DNA of 64,000 nucleotides from Streptomyces eurythermus (GCF_014649115.1 NZ_BMSK01000014.1:62001-126000), one strand, 5' to 3'; counted from the stretch's first letter, positions 52,297 through 61,287 are shown. Numbers and translations: made by a program. The notes: generated from the letters alone by a model not told the origin.

Positions 52297-52317
52297 TTAG
52301 CTCACAGCATGAACTAA
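52297..52317. promoter_or_regulatory. ROK-type operator upstream of the ROK regulator gene
   Basis: TTAGCTCA-N5-TGAACTAA is symmetrical at 7 of 8 positions of each arm, of the type bound by ROK repressors (TTAG(T)TCA...). It lies about 75 bp before the ATG; autoregulation is likely. Confidence 0.65.
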
Positions 52318-52392
52318 GGCGTGGGGTAATGTCGCGCACCGCTGCCCGAAGGAGTATGTTGCAGGTCGGGGACGGTTCGTGAAGGGAGCCAC

Positions 52393-53682
52393 ATGGCGGG
52401 GCGCAACGGACGCACGGTACGCGACCTGAGGCGGGGCAACCGCACGGCGGTGCTCCAGCGACTGTACTTCGACGGCCCGCTCAGCCGGTTCGAGCTGGGC
52501 CCGGCCACCGGACTCAGCTCCGGCTCGGTCAGCAACGTGGTCGCGGACCTGATCGCGGACGGCCTGGTGGAGGAGGCCGGCAGCGTCGACTCCGACGGCG
52601 GCCGGCCCCGCACCCTGCTGCGCGTCGCCCCTCGCAGCGGACAGATGATCGGCGTCGACGTCGGCGAAACCCGCGTCCGCGTCGAGCTGTTCGACCTGGC
52701 GCTGACCGAACTGGCCCGGGTGGAACGTCCGTTGACCCCGCAGGGCTACGACGTGGACGTCATCGCCGGTCACATCCGCGACGGCGTCGCCGAGGTCCTC
52801 ACCGCCGAACAGGCCGCCCCCGACCGGCTGCTGGGCGTCGGCGTCGGCGTCCCGGGCATCGTCGAACACACCCCGGACCAGGGCGCCGTCGTCCACGGGC
52901 AGACCATCGGCTGGGACGCCGTCCCGCTGGAGCGGCTGCTGCGCTCCGCCTCCCCGCTCCCCGACGGGGTGCCGTACCTCATCGACAACGGCGCCAAGAC
53001 CCTCGGCCAGGCCGAGATGTGGTTCGGCGCCGGGCGCGGCGCCCGCAACGCCGTGGTCGTGCTGTTCGGCTCCGGCGTCGGCGCCTGCCTGGTCACGCCC
53101 GAGGTGGAGCACGGGCGGGCCGTGGAATGGGGCCACCTGACGGTACGGGTGCGCGGCCGGCGCTGCCGCTGCGGTGCCCCCGGCTGCCTGGAGGCGTACG
53201 CCGGCGCCGAGTCGCTGCTCGCCCGCTGGCGCGAGGAGGGCGGCCGCCCGCCCGAGGACACGGACGAGGAGACCGCGCTCACCGCGATGCTCGCCGCCGC
53301 GTACCCGCCCGAGGGCACCGCGCCGGACCCGGTCGCGCTGGCCGTCCTGGAGGAGACCGCCGAGTACCTCGGCGCCGGCCTGTCCGACCTGATCAACCTC
53401 TTCCAGCCCGAGCGCATCCTGATCGGCGGCTGGGCGGGCCTCCAGCTGGGCACCCGCTTCCTGCCCGCCGTCCGCCGGCACGCGGCCACCTACGCCCTGC
53501 GTCATCCGGGCGACCAGGTGACCATCGACCTCGGCCGGCTCGGCCCGGACGCGGTGACCGTCGGCGCCGCGATCCTCCCCCTGGCCGACTTCTTCGCCAG
53601 CGGCGGCCGCCGCCCGGAACCGGCCGGCCGGACCCCGCTCCCCACCTGGCACACGGCCCTCCAGGAGAGGGCGCCGCACTGA
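52393..53682 (+). CDS. ROK-family transcriptional regulator
   Basis: A 429-residue protein with an N-terminal winged helix (VLQRLYFDGPLSRFELGPATGLSSGSVSNVVADLIADGL) and a sugar-kinase-like ROK domain. The Zn motif is CRCGAPGCLEAYAG and EWGHLTV keeps the Glu/His pair. The catalytic Asp of the usual ENDxNAA motif is replaced (YLIDNGAKTLGQAEMW), so it is a regulator without kinase activity. ATG 52393 has the SD GAAGGGAG. Target sugar genes are not adjacent; it may act at a distance. Confidence 0.88.
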   Translation: MAGRNGRTVRDLRRGNRTAVLQRLYFDGPLSRFELGPATGLSSGSVSNVVADLIADGLVEEAGSVDSDGGRPRTLLRVAPRSGQMIGVDVGETRVRVELFDLALTELARVERPLTPQGYDVDVIAGHIRDGVAEVLTAEQAAPDRLLGVGVGVPGIVEHTPDQGAVVHGQTIGWDAVPLERLLRSASPLPDGVPYLIDNGAKTLGQAEMWFGAGRGARNAVVVLFGSGVGACLVTPEVEHGRAVEWGHLTVRVRGRRCRCGAPGCLEAYAGAESLLARWREEGGRPPEDTDEETALTAMLAAAYPPEGTAPDPVALAVLEETAEYLGAGLSDLINLFQPERILIGGWAGLQLGTRFLPAVRRHAATYALRHPGDQVTIDLGRLGPDAVTVGAAILPLADFFASGGRRPEPAGRTPLPTWHTALQERAPH

Positions 53683-53697
53683 TCCCGGACGCGACCC

Positions 53698-53740
53698 GGG
53701 GGGCGCGTGCGGTCCGGCACGGAACCGACAGGCGCCCCCC
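53698..53740. terminator. Bidirectional hairpin terminator between the ROK gene and the small acidic protein gene
   Basis: GGGGGGCGC (53698-53706) pairs exactly with GCGCCCCCC (53732-53740), a 9-bp G+C stem, with a smaller GTGC/GCAC hairpin possible inside the loop. Confidence 0.65.
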
Positions 53741-53748
53741 ACGCGGTC

Positions 53749-54000
53749 CTACGCCGGTGACTCGTCCGGGCCGGGGTGCTCCGGGTGCACCGTGCCCGTC
53801 CGGGGCGCGCCACGCGGGCCGGTGCCGGCCTCGTCCGTGTCCGGCGCGGTGTCCTCGCCGTCCTCGCCCCGCCCGTCCTCGGCAGACCGCCCCGGGGCGG
53901 TGACGTCCCACCGGTCCTCCCCGGCGCCGACCTGCTGGTCGGGCATGTCCCTGGGCACCGGCCGCTCCTCGCCGCCGGACCCGGGTTCCCGTACTGCCAT
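53749..54000 (-). CDS. Small acidic, disordered protein
   Basis: An 83-residue protein rich in Asp, Glu, Gly and Pro. It begins MAVREPGSGGEERPVPRDMP and has a stretch DGRGEDGEDTAPDTDEAG. There is no hydrophobic segment or known domain. The SD GGAGAG 7 nt before ATG 54000 and its position between a terminator hairpin and the epimerase argue that it is real. Short disordered acidic proteins are common in Streptomyces and unassigned. Confidence 0.6.
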   Translation of the reverse strand: MAVREPGSGGEERPVPRDMPDQQVGAGEDRWDVTAPGRSAEDGRGEDGEDTAPDTDEAGTGPRGAPRTGTVHPEHPGPDESPA

Positions 54001-54040
54001 GGTGTCTCTCCGCTCCTCCGTGGGGCCCGTCAGGGCCCGT

Positions 54041-55072
54041 TCAGCCGACCTTGCGTCCCCGCATCGGCTCGGTCTCCATCCCGCCGCCCTGCCGCAGGCC
54101 CTCCAGGAACTCCTGGATCACCTCGGTCGCCGTACGCCGGGGACGCCAGCCCAGTTCGGTGTGGGCCCGCGCGCAGTCCATCAGCGGCAGCCGCAGTACG
54201 GCGTCGAACAGGTGCGGGGACGCGGGCAGCAGGTGCAGCCCCCAGGCGGCGGCGATCGCCGAGCGGGCCGCCGTACGCGGAAGCCGGACCGGCCGGGAGC
54301 CGAGCAGCCCGGCCAGGACGGCGGCGTCCAGCGGGGGATCGGCGGCCAGATTGAAGGGGCCCCGGGCGTTGTCCGAACGCACCGCGAGCCGGTAGGCCTC
54401 GGCCGCGTCGTCGGTGTGCAGCGCCTGTACCCGCAGCCCGGGGATGTCCGGCAGGAACGGCAGCAGCTCCGGCCGGGCCAGCGGACCGGGCAGGAACCGC
54501 CCGCCGAAGATCCGCCGCTGCTCGCTCGCCGACTGCCACTTGAACAGGAACGCCGGGCGCATGCGCACCACCCGCACCTCGGGGTGGTCGCGCTCGAACA
54601 CGTCCAGCGTGCGCTCCAGATAGGCCTTCTCCCGGCAGTACGCCGCGTCCGGCCAGCCGTGGGTCGGCCAGGACTCGTCCACCGCGTGGTCCTTCGGTCC
54701 CGGCGAGTACGCGCCGACGGAGGAGGCGTGCACCAGCACGGGCACCCGGGCCGCCGCGACCGCCTCGAACACCCGGATACCGCCCAGCACATTGGTCCGC
54801 CAGGTCCGGGCCGGGTCGTGCGTCGGCTGGAACGCCCAGGCGAGGTGGATCACGGCGTCCGCGCCCTCGAACCGCTCGGCGAGGTCCTCCTGGTCCGAAC
54901 CGAGGTCCACGGCGGACCACTCCGTCTTCGGCGGCGACCACTGCGGCGTCCGCCGGGCCAGCCCGCGCACCGACTCCACCTCGGGGTCCTCGGAGAGCAG
55001 GCGCACCACGCTGGTCCCGACATTGCCGGTGGCGCCGGTCACGACCACCCTGCTGCCCGCTGAGCTGCTCAC
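54041..55072 (-). CDS. NAD(P)-dependent sugar epimerase/dehydratase-type SDR
   Basis: A 343-residue extended short-chain dehydrogenase. The nucleotide site is VVVTGATGNVGTSVVRLL, followed by AVDLGS, GADAVIHLAW and HASSVGAY; the usual active-site YxxxK is seen as YCREKAY. The C-terminal substrate part differs from classical epimerases, so the substrate is open. GTG 55072 is preferred because GAGGAGC is directly upstream. Confidence 0.86.
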   Translation of the reverse strand: MSSSAGSRVVVTGATGNVGTSVVRLLSEDPEVESVRGLARRTPQWSPPKTEWSAVDLGSDQEDLAERFEGADAVIHLAWAFQPTHDPARTWRTNVLGGIRVFEAVAAARVPVLVHASSVGAYSPGPKDHAVDESWPTHGWPDAAYCREKAYLERTLDVFERDHPEVRVVRMRPAFLFKWQSASEQRRIFGGRFLPGPLARPELLPFLPDIPGLRVQALHTDDAAEAYRLAVRSDNARGPFNLAADPPLDAAVLAGLLGSRPVRLPRTAARSAIAAAWGLHLLPASPHLFDAVLRLPLMDCARAHTELGWRPRRTATEVIQEFLEGLRQGGGMETEPMRGRKVG

Positions 55073-55232
55073 CTTCGGCTCCTCTCGTCGGCACGGCCGG
55101 GCTGTGACGAGCGCCCGGGTACCCGGACCCCCGGCGCGCACACGCGGCGCGCCGGCGGCTCCGCCGGTGCCCTACGGCGCGGTGAGGGTTTATCCCGTTG
55201 AGGGCGGGGGAGCGCGGGCATAAGGTCACCGC

Positions 55233-55595
55233 ATGTCTCTACGTCTTCGTATGCGTCAGGCACTGCCGGAAGCCATGCGTGCCCGTGACAAGGCCGCCGT
55301 GAGCGCCCTGCGGTCGACCCTGGCCGCACTGGACAACGCCGAGGCGGTGCCCGTGAGCGAGGACCGACTCCGTGGCGTCGCCCTCGAACAGTCACCGGTC
55401 GGCGCCGGCACCACCGAAGCCGCGCGGCGCGAGCTGAGCGAGCGCGACGTGATCGACGTCGTCCGTGCCGAAGCCGGCGAACGGCTCGATGCCGCCGCGC
55501 GGTTGACGGCACCGGCCCACGCGGACCGGGCCGCCCGGCTCCGCGCGGAGGCCGACGTACTGCTCGGCTTCCTCGACGGCCTGGAACCCGCGTAG
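55233..55595 (+). CDS. GatB/YqeY-domain protein
   Basis: A 120-residue helical protein with the YqeY beginning LRLRMRQALPEAMRARDKAAVSALRSTLAALDNAEAV. Typical members have about 150 residues and a C-terminal helical bundle related to GatB; this one has a shorter version ending LRAEADVLLGFLDGLEP. YqeY proteins may help amidate tRNA-bound amino acids, but a role for stand-alone copies is not established. It is divergent from the epimerase. Confidence 0.83.
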   Translation: MSLRLRMRQALPEAMRARDKAAVSALRSTLAALDNAEAVPVSEDRLRGVALEQSPVGAGTTEAARRELSERDVIDVVRAEAGERLDAAARLTAPAHADRAARLRAEADVLLGFLDGLEPA

Positions 55596-55790
55596 GACAC
55601 ACCGCCGCGGCACCTCGGGAGCGTGCAGGCGCCGGATGGGGAGAAGGCACATCACGCCGGGCGGGCCCGGCCCAACGGCGCCGGCTGCGCCGTGGACACC
55701 GCTGCTACGGCCTCGCCGCCCGCCGCTACCAGGAGTGGCGCCGGCGCCGCACCGGCCGGGTCCCCGCCCGGCCACCCTCGTGACGCGCGG
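55596..55790. other. Short non-coding stretch between the YqeY gene and the small membrane protein
   Basis: 195 bp, very GC-rich. One plus frame (RRRLRRGHRCYGLAARRYQEW and similar) looks protein-like but has no start codon, so no gene is called. Confidence 0.5.
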
Positions 55791-55979
55791 TCACCGACGG
55801 CCCCACCACCTCCGCCAGGACGCGAACCGCGGGCCGTGGACCAGCCGGGTGCGTACGGGGCGCCGGGCCGGGGGCAGCGGCAGCCGCGTCTGCCGGACGT
55901 AGGCCTTCCATTCCTCGTACACGCCGGGCGCGAGCACGACGGCGAGCAGTATCGCGGGGATCACGACGGCGGACAGCAC
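55791..55979 (-). CDS. Small membrane protein at the end of the dnaK-grpE operon
   Basis: A 62-residue protein starting at GTG 55979, with GGAAGGAG 8 nt upstream. It has one transmembrane helix near the N-terminus (about residues 2-18), then EEWKAYVRQTRLPLPP and a basic Trp/Arg-rich end (RFASWRRWWGRR). It begins 32 bp after the grpE stop on the same strand and so is probably the third gene of that operon. No known family was recognised. Confidence 0.65.
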   Translation of the reverse strand: MLSAVVIPAILLAVVLAPGVYEEWKAYVRQTRLPLPPARRPVRTRLVHGPRFASWRRWWGRR

Positions 55980-56010
55980 GGCGACAACTCCTTCCGCACG
56001 GCAAGCGGCT

Positions 56011-56592
56011 TCATATCCGGACGGGTTCCGCCACCTCCACCTGGGCCGGCCGCAGCAGCTGCTCGCCGACCCGGTAGCCGGGGCGGAGGACGACGGCACA
56101 GGTGGGCTGCCGGACGGCGGCGGTGAACGTGCAGGAGACGGCCTCGTGCACGGCCGGGTCGAACGGCTCGCCCGCCGTGCCGAACGACCGCAGCCCCAGG
56201 GCCGCGAGCTCGCGCTCCAGGACCTCGGCCACCCGCCGGAAGCCACCCGTGACCTCGCCCTGCCCGCGGGCCTGGTCGATGGCGTCGAGGACGGGCAGGA
56301 GACCGGTGAGCACATTGGCCACCGCTATCTCGCGGACCGCCAGACGGTCGCGGCCGACCCGTCCGCGGTAGGTGTCGTACTCGGCCTTCACGCGCCGCAG
56401 GTCCGCCGTGCACTCGCGCAGCCGCGCGCGCAGCACGGCGGCCTCGTCGCCGGCCGGGGCCGGCGGGCGGGCGGGCTCGACATCGCCACGGCGGCGGGGT
56501 TCCAGGCTGTTTCCCGGATCCCGCCGCCGGGTGTCCCCGACGACCGACAGCGAGGGCCTGCCACGGCGGCCGGTGCCGCTCGGACCGCTCAT
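56011..56592 (-). CDS. grpE: GrpE nucleotide exchange factor (accessory copy)
   Basis: A 193-residue GrpE. A disordered N-terminal 45 residues precede the long coiled-coil ([33 protein letters not shown]) and the beta-wing region ([31 protein letters not shown]). It releases ADP from the partner DnaK. It overlaps the stop of dnaK (4 bp). The main dnaK-grpE-dnaJ-hspR operon of Streptomyces is elsewhere. Confidence 0.92.
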   Translation of the reverse strand: MSGPSGTGRRGRPSLSVVGDTRRRDPGNSLEPRRRGDVEPARPPAPAGDEAAVLRARLRECTADLRRVKAEYDTYRGRVGRDRLAVREIAVANVLTGLLPVLDAIDQARGQGEVTGGFRRVAEVLERELAALGLRSFGTAGEPFDPAVHEAVSCTFTAAVRQPTCAVVLRPGYRVGEQLLRPAQVEVAEPVRI

Positions 56593-58472
56593 CCGGCACC
56601 GTCCTGCCGCTTGTCCTCGTCGACGATCTCGGCGTCCACCACGTCCTCGTCCGGCCCGCCCGCACCGGACGCGCCGTCGTCCGCACCCCCGCCGGCCGCC
56701 TGCGCGCCCTGTGCCTGCTGCGCCTGGGCGTACATGGCGGTGCCCACCTTCTGGGCGGCGGCGGTGACCTTGTCCGTGGCCTGCCGCAGGACCGCGGTGT
56801 CCGCCTGCTCCGCCTTCAGCGCCTGCTTCAGCTCCGCCAGAGCCGTGTCGACCTCACCCCTGATGTCGGCGGGGATCTTGTCGGCGTTGTCGCTCAGCAG
56901 CTTCTCGGTCTGATAGGCGACCTGCTCGGCACGGTTGCGGGTCTCGGCGGTCTCGCGCCGGTGCCGGTCCTCCTCGGCGTGCTGCTCCGCCTCCCGCATC
57001 ATGCGGTCGATGTCGTCCTTCGCGAGCGAGGAGCCGCCGGTGACGGTCATCTTCTGCTCCCTGCCGGTGCCGAGGTCCTTCGCCGTGACGTGCATGATGC
57101 CGTTGGCGTCGATGTCGAAGGACACCTCGATCTGCGGGACGCCGCGCGGCGCCGGCGGCAGACCGGTCAGCTCGAACATGCCGAGCCTCTTGTTGTACGC
57201 CGCGATCTCGCGCTCGCCCTGGAAGACCTGGATCTGCACCGACGGCTGGTTGTCCTCGGCCGTGGTGAAGATCTCCGAGCGCTTGGTCGGGATCGTGGTG
57301 TTGCGCTCGATCAGCTTGGTCATGATGCCGCCCTTGGTCTCGATGCCGAGGGACAGCGGGGTGACGTCGAGCAGCAGGACGTCCTTGACCTCGCCCTTGA
57401 GGACACCGGCCTGCAGGGCCGCGCCGACGGCCACGACCTCGTCCGGGTTGACGCCCTTGTGCGGGTCCTTGCCGGTCAGCTCCCGCACCAGGCCGGTCAC
57501 CGCCGGCATCCGCGTGGAGCCGCCGACCAGGATGACGTGGTCGATGTCGGACACCTTGATCCCGGCGTCCTTGACCGCGTTGTGGAACGGGCCCTTGCAC
57601 CGCTCCAGGAGATCGCTGGTCAGCTGTTCGAACTGGGCGCGGGTGAGTTTCTCGTCCAGGTGCAGCGGGCCTTCGGCGGACGCGGTGATGTAGGGCAGGT
57701 TGATCGTCGTCTCCGAGGACGACGACAGCTCGATCTTCGCCCGCTCCGCCGCCTCCCGCAGCCGCTGCACGGCCATCTTGTCCTTGGCCAGGTCGACGCC
57801 GTAGTGGTTCTTGAACTGCTGGACCAGGTGGTCGACGATCCGCTGGTCCCAGTCGTCGCCGCCCAGAAGGGTGTCGCCGTTGGTGGCCTTGACCTCGACC
57901 ACGCCGTCGCCGATCTCCAGGAGCGACACGTCGAAGGTGCCGCCGCCGAGGTCGAAGACGAGGACCGTCTGGTCGTTCTCCTTGTCCAGCCCGTAGGCCA
58001 GGGCGGCCGACGTGGGCTCGTTGATGATCCGCAGCACCTTCAGCCCGGCGATCTCCCCGGCCTCCTTGGTCGCGGTGCGCTGGGAGTCGTTGAAGTACGC
58101 CGGTACGGTGATCACCGCGTCCGTGACGTCCTCGCCGAGGTACGCCTCCGCGTCCCGCTTCAGCTTCTGCAGCACCCGCGCGGAGATCTCCTGCGCCGTG
58201 TACCGCTTGCCGTCCACGCTCCCGGTCGCGGGGAACCTCCACTGCGCGTCACCCATGTGCCGCTTGACCGAGCGCACGGTGCGCTCCACGTTCGTGACGG
58301 CCTGCCGCTTGGCGACCTCGCCGACGAGCACCTCGCCGTTCTTGGCGAACGCCACGACCGACGGGGTGGTGCGGGCGCCCTCCGTGTTGGTGATGACGGT
58401 GGGCTCGCCGCCCTCCAGGACCGAGACCACCGAGTTCGTCGTGCCGAGGTCGATTCCTACCGCGCGTGCCAT
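56589..58472 (-). CDS. dnaK: Hsp70 chaperone DnaK (accessory copy)
   Basis: A 627-residue Hsp70. The nucleotide domain has [25 protein letters not shown] and [12 protein letters not shown]; the substrate-binding domain has [15 protein letters not shown] and the C-terminal lid ends in [15 protein letters not shown] 58472 has the SD GGAGGGAGGAGAGG. Together with grpE it forms a two-gene chaperone operon without dnaJ or hspR. No HAIR or CIRCE element was found upstream, only a canonical vegetative promoter. Confidence 0.95.
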   Translation of the reverse strand: MARAVGIDLGTTNSVVSVLEGGEPTVITNTEGARTTPSVVAFAKNGEVLVGEVAKRQAVTNVERTVRSVKRHMGDAQWRFPATGSVDGKRYTAQEISARVLQKLKRDAEAYLGEDVTDAVITVPAYFNDSQRTATKEAGEIAGLKVLRIINEPTSAALAYGLDKENDQTVLVFDLGGGTFDVSLLEIGDGVVEVKATNGDTLLGGDDWDQRIVDHLVQQFKNHYGVDLAKDKMAVQRLREAAERAKIELSSSSETTINLPYITASAEGPLHLDEKLTRAQFEQLTSDLLERCKGPFHNAVKDAGIKVSDIDHVILVGGSTRMPAVTGLVRELTGKDPHKGVNPDEVVAVGAALQAGVLKGEVKDVLLLDVTPLSLGIETKGGIMTKLIERNTTIPTKRSEIFTTAEDNQPSVQIQVFQGEREIAAYNKRLGMFELTGLPPAPRGVPQIEVSFDIDANGIMHVTAKDLGTGREQKMTVTGGSSLAKDDIDRMMREAEQHAEEDRHRRETAETRNRAEQVAYQTEKLLSDNADKIPADIRGEVDTALAELKQALKAEQADTAVLRQATDKVTAAAQKVGTAMYAQAQQAQGAQAAGGGADDGASGAGGPDEDVVDAEIVDEDKRQDGAG

Positions 58473-58529
58473 GGCCCTCTCCTCCCTCCGTGTCCCAGAC
58501 CCCGGAGCGGACACACGTCACTGAGAGTC

Positions 58530-58558
58530 TGGATAAAGTCCCCACGCCAGCTTGTCAA
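58530..58558 (-). promoter_or_regulatory. Vegetative promoter of the dnaK-grpE operon
   Basis: On the minus strand TTGACA (58553-58558) and TATCCA (58530-58535) are separated by 17 bp. AGCTTGT (58549-58555) also pairs with ACAAGCT (58582-58588), a possible operator arm in the divergent region. Confidence 0.65.
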
Positions 58559-58642
58559 GAAATCCCGGTTTCCACCTCTTTACAAGCTTTTGCGGAGGGC
58601 GGTAGCTGTGGAGGCGGGCCCGGGCCGGAAGGAGGTAGGCCG

Positions 58643-59026
58643 ATGATCACCGAACTGGCTGTCGAGCGCGTCGAATTCACCTGCGGCCACTGCTGGCACA
58701 CGTGGAGCGCCGATTACGACGTGCAGTACTACCGCGACGAGAACGGCGACGAATGGGAGTACTTCACCCGCGACGGAGACGCCGTGCCGTCCCCCTACGA
58801 GCCCCAGGGCGCTCCGCCCTGCCCGCTCTGCGGCCGTCGCTGGGTGGGCCGGCTCACCGCCCGCCGGCCCGTCCCCGTGCCGCCCGGCCCGGCCGGGACG
58901 CCCCGGCAGCGGCTCGCCACGACCCGCGAGCGGCACCGCACCGACCGCCACGCCGCGCCACCGCTGGGCAGGGACGCCCCCGAGCGGCCCCGGGACACCA
59001 CGGCGGGGGCACCCGGCGAGCCGTGA
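58643..59026 (+). CDS. Small zinc-ribbon-like protein divergent from dnaK
   Basis: A 127-residue protein with two Cys pairs, CGHC at 14-17 and CPLCG at 61-65, which suggest a zinc ribbon. Between them lies an aromatic segment (WHTWSADYDVQYYRDENG). The C-terminal half is disordered and Arg/Pro-rich. The SD GGAAGGAGG is strong. It shares the divergent promoter region with dnaK. A stress-related role is only suggested by location. Confidence 0.75.
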   Translation: MITELAVERVEFTCGHCWHTWSADYDVQYYRDENGDEWEYFTRDGDAVPSPYEPQGAPPCPLCGRRWVGRLTARRPVPVPPGPAGTPRQRLATTRERHRTDRHAAPPLGRDAPERPRDTTAGAPGEP

Positions 59027-59034
59027 GGCTCCCC

Positions 59035-59059
59035 GAGCGCGGCGGGCCGCCGCCCGCTC
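59035..59059. terminator. Hairpin between convergent zinc-ribbon and VOC genes
   Basis: GAGCG-CGGCGG pairs with CCGCCG-C-CGCTC with one bulge; it overlaps the stop of the VOC gene. Confidence 0.45.
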
Positions 59060-59870
59060 AGCCTGCGGGTCGCGGCCCGGCCGCCGAGATCACGGTGAAC
59101 CGGGCGCCGTCGGGATCGCGCAGGACGGCCTCGTGCTCGCTCTCCTCCAGGACGCCTCCGCCGTGCCGCAGCGCGGCCCGCGCGCACTCCGGCACATCGT
59201 CCACCAGGAAGGTGACCTGCCAGTGCGGCCGTACCGAGGGGTCGGGGGCGGTGTCCGACTCGCCCGACTCGATGCGTGCGACGACGTGGCCCTGGCTGCG
59301 CAGCAGCACCTCGTCGGCCTCGTACTCGACCTCACAGCTGCCGGGGCGGTCCGAGGCCCAGTCGAGGACGCCGCCGTAGAACATGGCGGCGTCGAAGGCG
59401 TCGCGGGTGTGCAGGGTGATGAAGGCCGGTGCCGCACGCCGCCGGGGCTCCCAGCGGCCGAACAGCTCCCCCTCCCAGATGCCGAAGGTGGCCCCGTGCC
59501 GGTCGGAGAGGAGTGCCACCCGCCCGGGCGGCAGCCGCAGCGGGCCGACGCCCGCCGTGCCGCCCCGCTCCCGGGCCCGCGCCGCGGCCTGGTCGGCGTC
59601 CGGGACGGCGAAGTACGGCGTCCAGGCCACCCCCGTCTGCCGCAGGGCGGGCAGTACGGCGATCCCGGCGACCGGTGCCGAGTCCGCCAGCGCGATGCGG
59701 AAGTGGTCGCCCGCCCCGGCCGGGCGCCACTGCCAGCCGAGCACGGCCCCGTAGAACCGCTGTGACGCCTCGAGACCGTGACTGGTCAGGCTGACCCAGC
59801 ACGGCGCGCCGCACGCGGAGCCGGCGTCCGTGGCCCCGGGGGACTGTGTCTTGCCGTGATTCATGGCCAT
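59058..59870 (-). CDS. Two-domain VOC (glyoxalase/bleomycin resistance) protein
   Basis: A 270-residue protein made of two vicinal-oxygen-chelate modules. The first begins CGAPCWVSLTSHGLEASQRFYGAVLGWQW and ends ALLSDRHGATFGIWEG; the second begins AFITLHTRDAFDAAMFYGGVLDW and ends AVLRDPDGARFTVISA. The metal positions of classical glyoxalase are not all kept, so a binding or resistance role is as likely as catalysis. ATG 59870 follows AGGAGG at good distance; an ATG 6 nt later is possible. No regulator is adjacent. Confidence 0.88.
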   Translation of the reverse strand: MAMNHGKTQSPGATDAGSACGAPCWVSLTSHGLEASQRFYGAVLGWQWRPAGAGDHFRIALADSAPVAGIAVLPALRQTGVAWTPYFAVPDADQAAARARERGGTAGVGPLRLPPGRVALLSDRHGATFGIWEGELFGRWEPRRRAAPAFITLHTRDAFDAAMFYGGVLDWASDRPGSCEVEYEADEVLLRSQGHVVARIESGESDTAPDPSVRPHWQVTFLVDDVPECARAALRHGGGVLEESEHEAVLRDPDGARFTVISAAGPRPAG

Positions 59871-59992
59871 CGCGCCCGGCCTCCTGTGTCCCAACCGCCA
59901 GCGCTGTGAGACCGATGTCCGACGGGAATGCGAAACCTGAAACGTCAGCGTACCCACAGCACTCCCGGGGAAACGGCTCCTGTCGCGTGTCG

Positions 59993-60586
59993 CTAGCGGC
60001 TGGTGAGGCGGGTGAGGGTGACGCCGTTGGGGAAGGCGGTGCGCTCGGCGACCTCGAAGACGGTGGGGTCGAACGCGCCGTCGAAGGCGGGGATCCCGGC
60101 GCCGGCAACCACCGGGTAGTTCTTGATCACCAGTTCGTCGATCTCGGGCAGCAGGGCCCCCGCGAGCTTTCCGCCGCCGCACAGCCAGATGTCCAGCCCG
60201 CTGCCCTCCTCCCGCTTGAGCGCGCGGACCAGGCCGAGCGGGTCGCCCGGGACGACGGTGACGGCCGGGTCGGTGTCCGGGGCGAGGGTGCTGGAGACCA
60301 CGTACTGGCGCAGGTGCGCGTACGGGCTGGTGATCCCCGCGTCGAGCGCGGGGCGGTAGGCGCCGAGGCCCATGACGACGGTGTCGAAGTGCCGGTTGGG
60401 CGCGTCGCCCAGGCCGACGGCGGCGCGGTGGGCCGTCGGGACCGTCTCGGGATACAGGGTGTTGGCCCAGCCGGAGTAGGCGGTGGCCTGCTGTTCGTCG
60501 CCGGCCGGGAAGAAGTCGTACTCGCCGCCGGGGCCGGCGATGCGGCCGTCGAGCGTGACGGCGACGTAGTACACGAGCTTGCGCAA
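59993..60586 (-). CDS. RibD-C/dihydrofolate reductase-like protein
   Basis: A 197-residue DHFR-superfamily protein (RibD C-terminal domain type). The start is LVYYVAVTLDGRIAGPGGEYDFFPAG, the mid part VVMGLGAYRPAL, then DIWLCGGGKLAGALLPEIDELVI for the NADPH site. TTG 60586 is chosen since GGGGAGG lies 7 nt upstream and the strand pattern starts here. It is divergent from the TetR regulator, with an AGTACT-based operator pair between the two. Confidence 0.85.
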   Translation of the reverse strand: MRKLVYYVAVTLDGRIAGPGGEYDFFPAGDEQQATAYSGWANTLYPETVPTAHRAAVGLGDAPNRHFDTVVMGLGAYRPALDAGITSPYAHLRQYVVSSTLAPDTDPAVTVVPGDPLGLVRALKREEGSGLDIWLCGGGKLAGALLPEIDELVIKNYPVVAGAGIPAFDGAFDPTVFEVAERTAFPNGVTLTRLTSR

Positions 60587-60602
60587 GCTGGTACCTCCCC
60601 AC

Positions 60603-60640
60603 GTAGTACTCTGTCTGAAGTGGTTTGACCGTAGTACTAC
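60603..60640. promoter_or_regulatory. Repeated palindromic operator of the DHFR-like/TetR pair
   Basis: GTAGTACT occurs at 60603-60610 and within the perfect palindrome GTAGTACTAC at 60631-60640, 28 bp apart, in the 70-bp divergent region. It is the likely TetR binding site. Confidence 0.65.
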
Positions 60641-60656
60641 AGCTGGAGTGGTGTCA

Positions 60657-61235
60657 ATGGTGAGACGGAACGACGAGCGGCGGGCCGCCCTCGTGGACGC
60701 GGCGATCGAGGTGCTGGCCAGGGACGGCGCGCGGGGCCTGACGTTCCGGGCGGTGGACACAAAGGCCGCCGTGCCCGTCGGCACCGCCTCCAACTACTTC
60801 GCCGACCGCGACGACCTGCTCACCCAGGCCGGGGCCCGGGTCTACGAGCGGCTCCGGCCCGACGAGGCCACGCTCACCCGTCTGCGGACGGTCGGCCGCG
60901 ACCGGGAGACCTACGCGGAGCTGATGCGGGAACTCGTCGGCCGCGTGGCCGCGTTCCGCACCGGCTACCTCGCGCTGCTCGAACTGCGCCTCGAGGCCAC
61001 CCGCCGCCCCGGACTCCGCGAGGTCCTCACCGAGCGGGTCCGGGCCGACCTGGACGCCAACGTCGCCTATCACGAGGCGTCCGGCTTCCCCGGCGACGCC
61101 ACGGCGGTCAAGCTCCTCGTACTGACGCTCAACTGGCTGATCGTCGAGCAGCTCACCCTGCCGGACGTCTTCACGGAGGCGGAGCGCGACCAGCTGGTGG
61201 CGGCGGCCGTCGAACGCATCGTCACCGAGGAGTAG
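60657..61235 (+). CDS. TetR-family regulator
   Basis: A 192-residue repressor. HTH: RRAALVDAAIEVLARDGARGLTFRAVDTKAAVPVGTASNYFADRDDLL. The C-terminal helices include TAVKLLVLTLNWLIVEQL. ATG 60657 has the SD TGGAG 8 nt upstream. It is divergent from the DHFR-like gene, which it probably represses through the two GTAGTACT sites. Confidence 0.92.
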   Translation: MVRRNDERRAALVDAAIEVLARDGARGLTFRAVDTKAAVPVGTASNYFADRDDLLTQAGARVYERLRPDEATLTRLRTVGRDRETYAELMRELVGRVAAFRTGYLALLELRLEATRRPGLREVLTERVRADLDANVAYHEASGFPGDATAVKLLVLTLNWLIVEQLTLPDVFTEAERDQLVAAAVERIVTEE

Positions 61236-61287
61236 GGGGGAGCAGGCGGCCGGGACCGGTCCGTACACGCTGTCCCGGAGCGCCCGC

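Noticed and set aside
55636-55781. Possible small basic protein after the YqeY gene (RRRLRRGHRCYG, then LAARRYQEW)
   Set aside because: The protein-like frame has no ATG, GTG or TTG start and no SD; the frames with starts are low complexity.
58473-58642. HAIR or CIRCE heat-shock operator before dnaK
   Set aside because: Neither CTTGAGT-N7-ACTCAAG nor the CIRCE repeat is present; CTTG-T-CAAG alone is too short.
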